DNA of 27,785 nucleotides from CAZQEZ01 sp964592475 (GTDB taxonomy: Bacteria; Bacteroidota; Bacteroidia; Cytophagales; Cyclobacteriaceae): assembly GCA_964592475.1 (NCBI GenBank), contig CAZQEZ010000057.1:1-27785 (forward strand). The letters run 5' to 3'. The notes under the pieces were generated by a model. That model did no database searches. It was not told where the DNA came from and saw only the letters and a program-made list of their open reading frames with translations. The translations under genes and the position numbers were made by a program. Numbering within the stretch: the stretch's first letter is position 1; the number at the start of each line of letters is the position of its first letter. Shown here piece by piece: positions 1 to 8,800 of the stretch.

Positions 1-2
1 AA

Positions 3-137
3 AATATTTCAATTTCATATATTTTAGACTTTTACTGTTCTGAAGCTAAAGTAGGAATTGAATTAGATGGAAGTGTTCATAAAGTATCAAATCAAAAATC
101 ATATAATTTTTTCTGTGGCGTTATTCTCTTGTCTTAG
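3..137 (+). pseudogene. DUF559 (Vsr-like endonuclease domain) fragment
   Basis: An open frame enters from the left edge and reads DFYCSEAKVGIELDGSVHK, which matches the core of the DUF559 family, small proteins with a very-short-patch-repair-like nuclease fold. In that family the core normally continues for about 50 more residues through a QK.YD..R segment. Here the match stops at about position 105 and the frame closes at a TAG at 135-137 after unrelated residues. The 3' end overlaps the end of the opposite-strand HigA-like frame, so a deletion or rearrangement joined two relics. The upstream part lies outside the window, so it cannot be seen whether the rest of the gene is intact. The family call rests on motif recognition only. 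Confidence 0.5.
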
Positions 138-407
138 AAATGTCAATCCAATTTTTCGATTTAATCCTTTTTCAAAAATTCGGATCAATGTTGATAATTG
201 AATGTTCCCTCTGGTATTTTCAGCTCTGGAAATATAACTCTTTTTCGTCCCAGCTTTAATTGCCAACTGTTCTTGAGTCATATTTGCTTGTTTTCGAGCT
301 TCTTTCAACATTTTGCTAATTATGAACATCTGTGATTTTTCCTCATACTCAATACGCGCATCAATTCCTATCTTACCATACTCATAATCAAGTAAATCTT
401 CAATCCG
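99..407 (-). pseudogene. HigA-type XRE antitoxin, 5' end lost
   Basis: The ATG-initiated part (99-329, 76 aa) is a Cro/C1-type helix-turn-helix with KEARKQANMTQEQLA and the recognition segment TKKSYISRAEN, as in HigA-family antitoxins. The same frame stays open upstream of the ATG to a TAA at 408-410. It encodes RIEDLLDYEYGKIGIDARIEYEE, which is the usual N-terminal arm of this family (LLD..YGK.G...R.EFE). The arm has no ATG, GTG or TTG start, so the original first codons appear lost. A shortened protein could still be made from the ATG at 329. No HigB-type toxin gene lies upstream on the minus strand, where it normally would, so this is an orphan relic. Bases about 404-455, just upstream, are G+C-rich against AT-rich surroundings, which suggests a junction. 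Confidence 0.6.
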
Positions 408-656
408 TTAGCCTCCAGCAGTGTTGCGATTGCGCGGGCAGCAAACCATAGGAAATACCAATAAAAAACAGGGAATAAAGTAACAATTTCATTGAAACAG
501 TTATTTAAAAAAAGTAAATTTACCCTTATTTCCGAATTATTGCTGATAAATTTAATTGAGGTTACCAAACTTTAAATTTGTTAGTTTAAAAGGCTTATTT
601 GGCACAATAAATGCCGGAATTGGTAATGAATTTTAATAGGGTACAAACAATTAATA

Positions 657-1991
657 ATGAAAAATCTGGAGAATAATAAAATACCACGCCGTAGCTTTTT
701 GCAAAATTCAGCTGTAGCCATGGGTGGCATCGTACTGTCAGGACTTCCCGCAGGGGCAAGTGCTTATGTAGCCGGTAGTGATACATTAAAAATTGCCTTA
801 ATAGGCTGTGGTGGAAGAGGAACAGGCGCAGCTTCTCAGGCACTTAGTACCAAAGGTTCAGTGGAACTGGTGGCCATGGCCGATGTATTCCGTGACATGC
901 TGGACACAAGCTACAATAACCTGAGAAAAATGCCGGAAATTGCCTCACAGGTGAAGGTGCCGGAAGAAAATAAATTTGTTGGTTTCGATGCTTATAAAAA
1001 AGCCATCGATCTTGCTGATGTTGTTCTTTTGGCTACTCCTCCCGGCTTTCGTCCAGAGCATTTCGAATATGCTATAAAGCAGGGTAAACACGTGTTCATG
1101 GAAAAACCGGTGGCAGTAGACCCTCCCGGTATCAGAAAAATATTGGAAACTGCTGAGCTGGCCAAACAGAAGAACCTGAATGTGATAGTTGGCCTGCAAC
1201 GAAGATACGCTCATACCTATACTAAAGGAACAGTGGAAAAGCTGCACAATGGCATCATTGGTGATATAGTAGCCGCACAGGCCTACTGGAGTATTGGCGC
1301 CATTCGTATGCCGGAACGTAAGCCCAATCAGACAGAGCTGGAATACCAGATGCGCTCCTGGTATCATTTTCCCTGGCTTTCCGGTGATCATATTGAAGAT
1401 ACACATATTCACAACCTGGACATCATCAATTGGGTAAAACAAGGCTATCCCGTATCAGCTCAGGGCATGGGAGGTCGTGAGATACCCTATCCGGAGACTG
1501 GTAAAGGCATGATATTCGACCATCATTTTGTAGAATTTGAATATGCTGATGGTATGAAGCTCAACAGCCAGGCCCGCCAAATTGCCGGTACCTTTGTAAA
1601 GCTGGGTGAATATTTTGTGGGTACAAAAGGAACAGCTGATACTAATATGAACCAGGCGATGATCAAAGATTATCAGGGCAATACCCTGCACATGCACCGG
1701 GACAGGGATGATCCCAAGCCACAACAGCTGGAACATGATGTTTTCTTTGCTGCCATTCGCGATGGAGACTATGTCAATACCGCGGAATATGGGGCCAAAA
1801 GTACGATGACCTCTATTTTGGGGCGGATGGCCACTTACTCAGGCCAGGTAATTCAATGGGAAGATGCCATCCAATCGGATTATTCGTTACGGAATTTCAG
1901 CATTGAAAACTGGGATAGCAATACCCCGGTACAGCCCGATGAAAATGGGGATTATCCGATACCCAAGCCGGGGATAACGAAGATTTTGTGA
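657..1991 (+). CDS. Tat-exported Gfo/Idh/MocA family oxidoreductase
   Basis: 444 aa. The N terminus carries a twin-arginine signal (RRSFLQ at residues 11-16, then a hydrophobic stretch ending near ASA, residue 36), so the enzyme is probably folded with its cofactor before export. The Rossmann nucleotide-binding motif IALIGCGGRGTG lies at about 46-57, and the family EKP motif, whose lysine is catalytic, at 149-151. An H-N-L-D motif follows in the C-terminal half (HIEDTHIHNLDIINW). The family contains NAD(P)-dependent sugar or inositol dehydrogenases and the GH109-type retaining glycosidases. The exact substrate cannot be read from sequence. A TAAATTTG -7-like box lies at 573-580, without a well-spaced TTG. 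The gene is monocistronic with its own terminator. It lies 2.3 kb before the PUL on the same strand, so a link to sugar use is possible but not shown. Confidence 0.88.
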   Translation: MKNLENNKIPRRSFLQNSAVAMGGIVLSGLPAGASAYVAGSDTLKIALIGCGGRGTGAASQALSTKGSVELVAMADVFRDMLDTSYNNLRKMPEIASQVKVPEENKFVGFDAYKKAIDLADVVLLATPPGFRPEHFEYAIKQGKHVFMEKPVAVDPPGIRKILETAELAKQKNLNVIVGLQRRYAHTYTKGTVEKLHNGIIGDIVAAQAYWSIGAIRMPERKPNQTELEYQMRSWYHFPWLSGDHIEDTHIHNLDIINWVKQGYPVSAQGMGGREIPYPETGKGMIFDHHFVEFEYADGMKLNSQARQIAGTFVKLGEYFVGTKGTADTNMNQAMIKDYQGNTLHMHRDRDDPKPQQLEHDVFFAAIRDGDYVNTAEYGAKSTMTSILGRMATYSGQVIQWEDAIQSDYSLRNFSIENWDSNTPVQPDENGDYPIPKPGITKIL

Positions 1992-1998
1992 TATTACT

Positions 1999-2021
1999 AG
2001 CCGGTTAAATGCCGGCTTTTT
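1999..2021 (+). terminator. Rho-independent terminator of the oxidoreductase gene
   Basis: A perfect six-pair stem AGCCGG/CCGGCT with a seven-base loop is followed by a T-run. It starts 8 bases after the stop codon. Confidence 0.85.
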
Positions 2022-2073
2022 AATTTTGTTTTAGTTAAATCTTAAAAAAGATATTATTGAGGATTTACCATTT

Positions 2074-2521
2074 ATTATAAAGGCAAAAAACAGAGATCTG
2101 CCGGTTTTAAACAGCATTAGTGTGGCCGCTAAAAGTTTTTGGCAATATCCACCGGAGTGGATTTCCAGCTGGATGGTGGAACTTACGATGAAAGAAAGTG
2201 ATCTTTTGAATCAATAGGTTTGAAAAGTGTGTGATAATCAAGTCATTGCCGGTTTTTGTGCTATTCAGGAAAATGAGGAAAATTATGAGATCAATCACTT
2301 TTGGATAAAACCGGAAGCCATGGGAAAAGGCTATGGAAAGCGACTTTTACAATACATTCTTGATCAGGTGGTTATCAAAAGCAAATTTTGTAGAGATAGT
2401 TTCCGACCCTCATGCAGAATATTTCTATAAAAGGTTTGGATTTGTTACTACTGATCAGGTAGAAAGTACTCCCGGGGGGCGATATTTACCGGTCATGGTA
2501 TTAATGAAGGAGTCACATTAA
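2074..2521 (+). pseudogene. GNAT family N-acetyltransferase, broken
   Basis: The pieces together read as one small acetyltransferase. The N-terminal part (KAKNRDLPVLNSISVAAKSF) runs from about 2074 to an in-frame TAG and TGA near 2215-2224. The same frame then resumes with the core acetyl-CoA site, IKPEAMGKGYGKRLLQYIL (compare the family Q/R-x-x-G-x-G/A loop). Near 2365-2385 the homology moves to another frame, which carries the C-terminal NFVEIVSDPHAEYFYKRFGF strand and ends at 2521 after a typical PVMVLMKE tail. No start codon survives; ATT stands where a start would be expected. With two stops, one frameshift and a lost start, this is a decayed gene. The two short open frames inside it should not be taken as separate genes. 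The former substrate is unknown. Confidence 0.8.
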
Positions 2522-2669
2522 AAAGTGAAGCGGATAGAATAATCCAGGCTCTATATGATTTATTGTGGAATATCCTTATTAGTAAACACAAGAAGACTTA
2601 AAAATAATATTAAAATATTTCAATTTCATCAAAAGCTTAGAAAGAATATTTACTTTTAAACCACCCCCT

Positions 2670-2683
2670 GTCCGCCAGCGGAC
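2670..2683. repeat. Small inverted repeat, possible repeated palindrome family
   Basis: GTCCG-CCAG-CGGAC is a perfect 5-bp stem with a four-base loop. A related palindrome with the same GCCAG core, TGCCAGCTGGCA, occurs at 20825-20836, also in gene-free DNA. Short GC-rich palindromes of this sort are often dispersed in intergenic DNA. Only the two copies can be seen here. Confidence 0.4.
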
Positions 2684-2690
2684 CATTATT

Positions 2691-2728
2691 TGGGTATTTG
2701 GGTATTTGGGTATTTGGTTATTTCGGGT
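2691..2728. repeat. 8-base tandem repeat (TGGGTATT)
   Basis: Three perfect tandem copies of TGGGTATT (2691-2714) are followed by one variant (TGGTTATT, 2715-2722) and a partial unit. A related partial copy lies at about 2776-2790. Confidence 0.9.
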
Positions 2729-3013
2729 AAAATAAAAGCAAATAAACACATAAACGAATAAACGAATAAACATTATTGGGTATTTCGGGTGGGGTGAAAT
2801 AGCAGAAATCTTAGCTTTAAACCAACTAAACATTTGTGAAAACAATACAATAACAAACAATAAGTTAAAATTCAATTATCCACACAAATTCACTTAGAAC
2901 CAGAATCCATTTACTAGCATTTGTGGCATATTAGAATTTATTTCAAGTATTTTTTGTTAAATTTTTGTGGTTCATTTAACTAATGCTTTATTTTAGCAAA
3001 AAATTTTATCAAT

Positions 3014-3178
3014 ATGAAAGCCCCGATAAGTAAAAGAATTAAAAATATACTACTGAGTAAAGAGAGCTCCCGTCAGCTGATGGAAAAAATTATTAACGGA
3101 GAAAGAAATGGTAGCCAAACCATCGCTATTAAAGGCAAAAATTTTAGCCTGATTCGAGTTACTGATAAGAAATTTTGA
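3014..3178 (+). CDS. Small basic protein of 54 aa, function unknown
   Basis: ATG at 3014 opens a 54-residue frame that ends in tandem stops TGA-TAA. The next gene's GTG start follows at once (3182), so the two are almost certainly cotranscribed. The peptide is basic and hydrophilic, with an amphipathic-looking N-terminal half (SKRIKNILLSKESSRQLMEK) and a C-terminal half rich in beta-forming residues (TIAIKGKNFSLIRVTDKKF). No transmembrane segment, signal peptide or known motif is visible. It is supported by its start, its codon pattern and its tight coupling to the following gene rather than by homology. It may be an accessory or regulatory partner of the membrane protein downstream. A chance frame is the alternative. 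Confidence 0.55.
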   Translation: MKAPISKRIKNILLSKESSRQLMEKIINGERNGSQTIAIKGKNFSLIRVTDKKF

Positions 3179-3181
3179 TAA

Positions 3182-3913
3182 GTGAACATTGCCCTAGGTA
3201 CACTCATTATCCTGTTTCTTCTATCGCCGGGTTTTATCATCCGTTATACCTTTCTCAAAGGTCCTTATTCCCGCAAAAACTACAAACCGTCAGTAACCAC
3301 TGAAATTTTCTGGGCAATCATACCGGCAGTTTTTTTACAATTAAGTGGACTCTACCTTTTACAAGCATTAGGTTTTGCCATTGATTTTAAAATTCTTTAC
3401 CTCCTGCTCACCGGTTCGGATAAGATTGTCGACTTTTCACTACTTTCAGCAAACCTGGGCGGATTCCTGTTCTATTTCCTGGTCATTAGTTTTCTGGCTG
3501 CCGGCATGGGTTTTATTGCCCGCTGGCTGGTGATGCATTGGCAACTGGATAAGAAATTGGGTATTTTTAAAATCAACAACGAATGGTATTACCTGTTCAG
3601 CGGACGTTTACTGGATAAAGCAGATGAAATTGATTTTATCCAGGTGGATACGCTGGTGCAAACTACTGAAGGGGTAGTGATCTACTGCGGTGTATTAAAT
3701 GACTTTTACCTGACCAGCGATGGAGGGATCGACCGGCTTTACCTGGTAAACGTGTATCGGCGCAAGTTTGCCGATGATTACATAGTAGCCAACCTGGAGC
3801 CCAAAAAACTGGACGACCGCTACTATAATATGCCGGGCGACTACCTGGTGATCTTCGGACAAACTCTGATAAACCTAAATCTCACTTATTATAAGCTGAA
3901 AGAGAATAACTAG
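3182..3913 (+). CDS. Membrane protein with C-terminal beta-rich cytoplasmic domain, unknown
   Basis: 243 aa with a GTG start. An in-frame TAA sits directly before the GTG, so no longer start exists. Three hydrophobic segments are visible, at about residues 2-22, 42-66 and 96-120. The remaining half (about 125-243) is soluble and beta-rich: WYYLFSGRLLD.. then EIDFIQVDTLVQTTEGVVIYCGVLNDFY and a final GDYLVIFGQTLINLNLTYY. Repeated aromatic and VDxLV-type strands suggest a small beta-barrel or sensor domain. I do not recognise a named family with confidence; it resembles uncharacterised Bacteroidota membrane proteins. It follows the 54-aa ORF by 3 bases. The composition matches neighbouring genes. 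No catalytic motif is evident. Confidence 0.8.
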   Translation: MNIALGTLIILFLLSPGFIIRYTFLKGPYSRKNYKPSVTTEIFWAIIPAVFLQLSGLYLLQALGFAIDFKILYLLLTGSDKIVDFSLLSANLGGFLFYFLVISFLAAGMGFIARWLVMHWQLDKKLGIFKINNEWYYLFSGRLLDKADEIDFIQVDTLVQTTEGVVIYCGVLNDFYLTSDGGIDRLYLVNVYRRKFADDYIVANLEPKKLDDRYYNMPGDYLVIFGQTLINLNLTYYKLKENN

Positions 3914-4248
3914 TTTAAATCCAGGTAATAAGCCTGATCACATCGGGGAGACAATATATGATTATTCATAGGTTTTGGGTTTTTCTTTACACCCTCCTTT
4001 GCCGAGTTGTAGGTGCTTTATTTTTTAATTTTCCGTTTTTACCAAATACGATTCTGGTGCTAAACTTCAGTTATTACTTAATATTTAGAACTAAAAGCTT
4101 ATGAAAAATATTTTAAATAATAAAGTGCCAGTATAACCTAAAAATTGTGATAAGATTACAATTTTACAGCGACAGTTTCAGGAAGTCAAGTGTTTAGAAA
4201 TAATATTGAGTAGATTTAACAGTATCCTTCAACACTTATTGGACCAAA
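3914..4248. other. Gene-free region before the lyase, with a weak operator-like site
   Basis: No gene is visible. Only an 11-codon frame occurs, at about 4101. At 3985-4033 the sequence CTTTACACCCT, followed 36 bases after its CACCC (3990) by TAATTTTC, copies the layout of the three PUL promoters described below. No gene start lies within a normal leader distance, so it may be vestigial or chance. Confidence 0.4.
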
Positions 4249-4306
4249 ATTGTACGATAACTGCACCTGAATCGTACAATATTTTACTCTTCCGGATTTA
4301 TATTTG
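4249..4306 (+). promoter_or_regulatory. Candidate HTCS operator and promoter of the lyase gene
   Basis: A perfect 10-bp inverted repeat (ATTGTACGAT at 4249-4258, ATCGTACAAT at 4271-4280) flanks a CACC core at 4264-4267. The spacing also gives a 22-base direct near-repeat (GTACGATAA at 4252, GTACAATAT at 4274), the sort of spacing AraC-type regulators use. A perfect TAnnTTTG -7 box (TATATTTG) lies at 4299-4306, 35 bases after CACC, and the ATG follows at 4325. No TTG sits at the -33 position, which suits an activator-dependent promoter. Operator identity is inferred from matching sites at 9921 and 18437. Confidence 0.6.
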
Positions 4307-4324
4307 TACATTCAATTATAAAAT

Positions 4325-5710
4325 ATGGACAATATGAAACCCAAATTTTTACTTTTAATATTTTTCTTTTTATTGGCAACAATAAAAATAGTTGCTCAGG
4401 AAGTTACGGAGCTTAAAGCGGATGGTCCCGGAGATACCTATGAATTGTTGAGCAGTGTTCTTGGCGGAACTCCCTATGAAGTGCCGGATTGTGATCACGA
4501 GCAAAATTTTCAACATATCGATGAAGTTTTTGATGAAACTTTAGATCGGTACGTTTTCCGTTTTTTTATTCATAAAGAAATTGACACCGACCGCTGCGGA
4601 ACCAATACTGACAGGCAACGCAATGAAATAAAAGCCTACAGCCCCTCACCGGCAAAATTGAAAGGCACACTTGGCGAAACTGTCCAGTATGAATGGTTTT
4701 TCAAAATAAATGAAAATTTTCAGCCTTCATCAGGTTTCACGCATCTTTTTCAACTGAAAGCTTCCGGTGGAGATGACGATGCTAATCCGGTATTTACAAT
4801 AACTCCCAGACAAACCAACCGGTTGGAACTTATTCATGGTAGTGGTAATGATAATTACAATGTAGTTAAATCTACTGAGTTAGACAAAATTAAAGGGAAG
4901 TGGGTTAAAGTAACTTGTGAGACCACTTATCTGGAAGACAATGGTGACTTTAGTATCACAATTAATTTATTGGACGGAACCGAGATAATTTCTTACTCCG
5001 GTCAATTGGATATGTGGCGTACGGGTGCCGACTTTGTAAGGCCAAAATGGGGAATTTACCGTTCGTTGAGCGATAAAGAATCATTGCGGGATGAAGTAGT
5101 GCTTTTTGCAGATTTTAAAGTAACAGAAAAGGAAACCTGCCCCATTTGGTACCAAGATGCTGATAACGATGGATTGGGCGATCCAAATAATGTGATTGTC
5201 TCCTGCGAGCAACCAGATGGATACGTTTCTAACAACAATGACTTGCAATGCCGAATATATTATGAAGATAAGGATGGTGATTTTTTAGGTGATCCGAACA
5301 ACTCCCTGTATAGCTGCGAACAACCAGAGGGGTATGTTGCCAATAATGCCGATGAAGATTGTGGTCAATGGTACCAGGATGCCGACAATGACGGACTTGG
5401 AAATCCGGCGGAAGCCACCTACGCCTGTGAGCAACCCGAAGGCTATGTAGCCAATCAGGATGATGACAATGATAATCTGCCAGTGGCAATTGACAATATT
5501 AAGCAAGATATACTTATTATTTATCCCACTGTTAGCAATGGGTTGTTACACATAAGTGGAGTAAATAACCCAGCTTATCAGGTACATGATATTACCGGAA
5601 AGCTAATCAAGAGTGGCAGAGGTAATATTTTGAATCTACATAATATTAGAGAAGGTGTGTACATTTTAAATTTGCAGGAGAAAAATTTCAAATTTATCAT
5701 CCGGCATTGA
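4325..5710 (+). CDS. Secreted jelly-roll polysaccharide lyase with Ca-binding-type repeats and T9SS tail
   Basis: 461 aa. A Sec signal peptide ends near VAQ (residue 25). Translation may start at Met1 or at Met4, which gives a more usual signal. Residues 26-270 look like a concanavalin/jelly-roll lyase: a basic RQRNEIK strand (97-103), FTHLFQLK (138-145), FTITPR (157-162) and RPKWGIYRS (239-247). This pattern resembles polysaccharide lyases of the heparinase-I/PL28-like type, which use basic residues and a tyrosine. Three repeats of about 36 aa follow (274-309, 310-346, 347-383), each with a D-rich D.D.DG.G loop as in thrombospondin type-3 calcium sites plus a C-EQP-GYV motif. Residues 396-461 are a T9SS type A sorting domain, so the enzyme is released or surface-anchored. 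Neighbouring GH88 supports uronic-acid cleavage; ulvan or glucuronan are candidate substrates. The exact PL family is uncertain. Confidence 0.75.
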   Translation: MDNMKPKFLLLIFFFLLATIKIVAQEVTELKADGPGDTYELLSSVLGGTPYEVPDCDHEQNFQHIDEVFDETLDRYVFRFFIHKEIDTDRCGTNTDRQRNEIKAYSPSPAKLKGTLGETVQYEWFFKINENFQPSSGFTHLFQLKASGGDDDANPVFTITPRQTNRLELIHGSGNDNYNVVKSTELDKIKGKWVKVTCETTYLEDNGDFSITINLLDGTEIISYSGQLDMWRTGADFVRPKWGIYRSLSDKESLRDEVVLFADFKVTEKETCPIWYQDADNDGLGDPNNVIVSCEQPDGYVSNNNDLQCRIYYEDKDGDFLGDPNNSLYSCEQPEGYVANNADEDCGQWYQDADNDGLGNPAEATYACEQPEGYVANQDDDNDNLPVAIDNIKQDILIIYPTVSNGLLHISGVNNPAYQVHDITGKLIKSGRGNILNLHNIREGVYILNLQEKNFKFIIRH

Positions 5711-5805
5711 TGATATTTTACAGGTCAGGTAAAAGATAATTTTCCTTTTTAGTCAATAACTTGATAAATGGTGCGTTTGCCAATCAATATTAATAAATTG
5801 TAAAA

Positions 5806-8800
5806 ATGGCGCGGATTTTCCTGTTGGTATGGTTCATGTTTCTCTGCACAGCTGCTTATGCACAGGTTCAGTTTCAAAGAATTACTGCAGCTGAAGGTTT
5901 GTCTCAGAGTTCTGTGATTACCATCGCTCAAGACAGTCATGGTTTTCTATGGTTTGGTACCAGGGATGGACTCAACAAATACGATGGAGAAAAAATTACC
6001 ATTTATCGAAATTTCGATGATAGTACCGGTACGCTTAGTAATAATGATATACTCGACATTAGCGCTAGTCCCAATGGTGATATTTGGATAGGTACTTACA
6101 ATGGGTTAAACCATTACGATGCAGCCTCAGGCAATTTTAATGTTTATAAAAATAAACCCGGACAGAATTCAATAAGTAATAACACGATATGGAGTGTACT
6201 GTCTGATGAATCATATGTATGGACCGGAACCGCTAACGGTTTAAACAGACTTAACCTTAAAACCGGGAAATTTCAAACTTTTTTGCATAACCCAGATGAT
6301 AGCAGAAGCTTGTCTGCCAATAGAATTACAGAGATTTTTAAAGATGAAAACGGAACTATATGGGTTGGTACTGACAATGGCTTGAATAAAATAGTATACC
6401 AGGATTCTAAAAATATTTTTTGTCAGCAAATAACTCCCGAGTTGCCTGGTATTATAGAAAATAATTTTCTGGTACAGGTAATTGATCAAAACCAGCAGGG
6501 TCAAATACTAATAGGTACGAAGCAGCATGGTTTGCTTATTTATAATCAAGAATTTGAACAATGGAATCATTATCATTCCAAAAGCCAAAACAAGTCTCTA
6601 TTGCATGATAATGTGCGCGCCTTAACAAGAGATCCAATGGGAAGAACATGGGTAGGAACCTACCAGGGAATAAATATCATCGCTGCCAATGGCGAAGTGG
6701 AGAGCATTCAACATATCCCTGAAAATGTTAATAGCTTAAGCACAAATTCAATTAAATCCTTATTTCAGGATAAGCATGGTTCCATTTGGATTGGTACTTA
6801 CTATGGCGGTATCAACATGTGGAATAAAGCTAATTTCAATTTTACCAATATTACTCAGCAATCCGATAAATTTGGCTTGAATTACAACGTGATAAGTTCG
6901 ATAGTTGAATATGAAAATTATCTGATTCTAGGTACCGAAGGTGGTGGTTTAAATTTTATCGACAAGAGAAATCAGTCCTATCAGTATCTAACCAATAAGA
7001 ATAGCGCACTACGCAGCAATAACATAAAAACGCTTTACACTGAAAATAATCACTTATTTATCGGCACATACAATGCTGGTTTTTGTATTTATGATTTAGA
7101 ACAAAAAAGCTTTATAAAGTTTATCGATGAATCTTCCGGTTTAAGTAGCAATAGTGTTTACAACATTTCCCACTACTCAGGCAACCTTTATTTTATAGCC
7201 ACTTTTATGCGCGGCATTAATTTATGGGATAAAGAAAACGGAGTTTTACAATCCTTTATCGAAAACTCCTCCAATGAACAATCTCTTTCGGATAACCAGG
7301 CAAGAAAATTATTTGTAGACAATGATTTTAATCTTTGGGTCGGTACTCAAAGTGGAATCAATTTTTTATCCAGGCAAAAAATTGAAAACCAGGATTACAG
7401 TTTTGAGCATTTCTTATACAACCCCGAAGAAGGTACAGGAGATGATGTGCTTACCATTTTTCAGGACAGCCAGTCCAATATCTGGTGTGGCAGTAAGGAA
7501 AACGGGCTTCACCGGTTTGAAAATGGCAATTTCAAGAAAATAGACTTATTTGCAAATATTAATAATGCCAGTCAAACCATTCATGCAATTGAAGAAGATG
7601 AGACGGGTAATTTGTGGTTAAGCTCCAACAATGGATTGATAAGGTTTAACCCTTATGCTGAAGAAATAAAGGTTTATCAGGTGGCCGATGGCTTAGTTTC
7701 AAATGAATTTAATAATAATGCTGTGCATAAAGCCAATGACGGAACCCTTTATTTTGGAGGCCCTTTCGGAGTAAGTAGTTTCAAGCCAGGAGCTATCAAA
7801 ATAAATAATATAATAGCAGAAGTTGTTTTTACGGATTTGAGCATTAACGGAGAAAAAGTTCAGCCAGGTGATGAAAGGGTTTTAAAAACAACTTTACCTT
7901 ACAGTGATCAAATAACTTTAAAGCATAACCAGGCTAATTTTACCTTAAACTTTACCCTTCCCAACTTCATCAATCCGGAGAAAAATCAATATGCCTATAA
8001 GCTTACAGGCCTGGAAGAGGACTGGATTTATACCTATGAAGGTGAGGCCAATTATACCATACAAAACAAAGGTAATTACACCCTGCTGGTAAAAGGCGCC
8101 AATAATGATGGAGTATGGAGTGAACCAATAGCCCTTAAAATAACTGTAAAACCTCCTCCCTGGCGATCAGGGTGGGCTTTTGTAGGTTATGGATTGGCCA
8201 TTGCTACTGCCTTATTTTTCTGGCTTCGAATCATTCAATCAAGGGCAAATTATAAACATTACCTGGAGCTTACCCAAAAACAAAAGGAACAGGATATGCA
8301 GCTGAGCCAAATGAAACTTCAATTTTTCACCAATATTTCTCATGATTTTCGTACACCGCTTACTTTGATAATTGGTCCGTTGTCGCAGATATTGGATGAA
8401 TTTCGGGGTTCTAACAAGGTTTACAAACAGCTGAAGTCGGTTTATCACAATGCAGAACATTTGCTGAGGTTGATTAACCAGTTAATGGATTTCAGAAAAA
8501 TGGAAAATAAGCAGATTAAACTACAAGCTGCTGAAGGTAACATCGTAAGGTTTTGTAAAGAGATATTCCTGTCGTTTCGACACTATGCTGAGTCATCTGA
8601 TTACAGTTATCACTTTTTTACCAACGACGAAGAAATTAAAGCATATTATGACCGCGATAAGATGGAGAAAGTATTGTACAATATTATTTCCAATGCTTTT
8701 AAATATACACCTGAAGGAGGAGAAGTAAACGTGGTAGTTAATAAATTGCCCAATGAAGTAAACATCATCATTTCTGATAGTGGAATAGGCATTAATAAAA

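Larger units (their letters stand above)
2522..3013. other. Gene-free region with short repeats
   Basis: This 490-base AT-rich stretch holds no convincing gene. It contains a small inverted repeat (2670-2683), an 8-base tandem repeat (2691-2728), two copies of the 9-mer unit AATAAACGA near 2756-2770, and a second partial copy of the TTGGGTATTTCGGGT element at about 2776-2790. The 18-mer at 2612-2629 is identical to bases 1-18 of the window. A minus-strand open frame covering the region has simple-sequence composition and no family features. Confidence 0.6.

Noticed and set aside
368..568. 66-codon minus-strand frame upstream of the HigA relic
   Set aside because: Low-complexity aromatic-rich translation, no recognisable domain, and not a HigB toxin.
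2333..2521. Short plus-strand open frame as its own gene
   Set aside because: It is the C-terminal frame of the broken GNAT gene.
2579..2875. 98-codon minus-strand frame
   Set aside because: It runs over the tandem repeats and has simple-sequence composition with no family features.
5229..5506. Two minus-strand frames opposite the lyase repeats
   Set aside because: Antisense shadows created by the repeated D/G/C-rich codons of the lyase.
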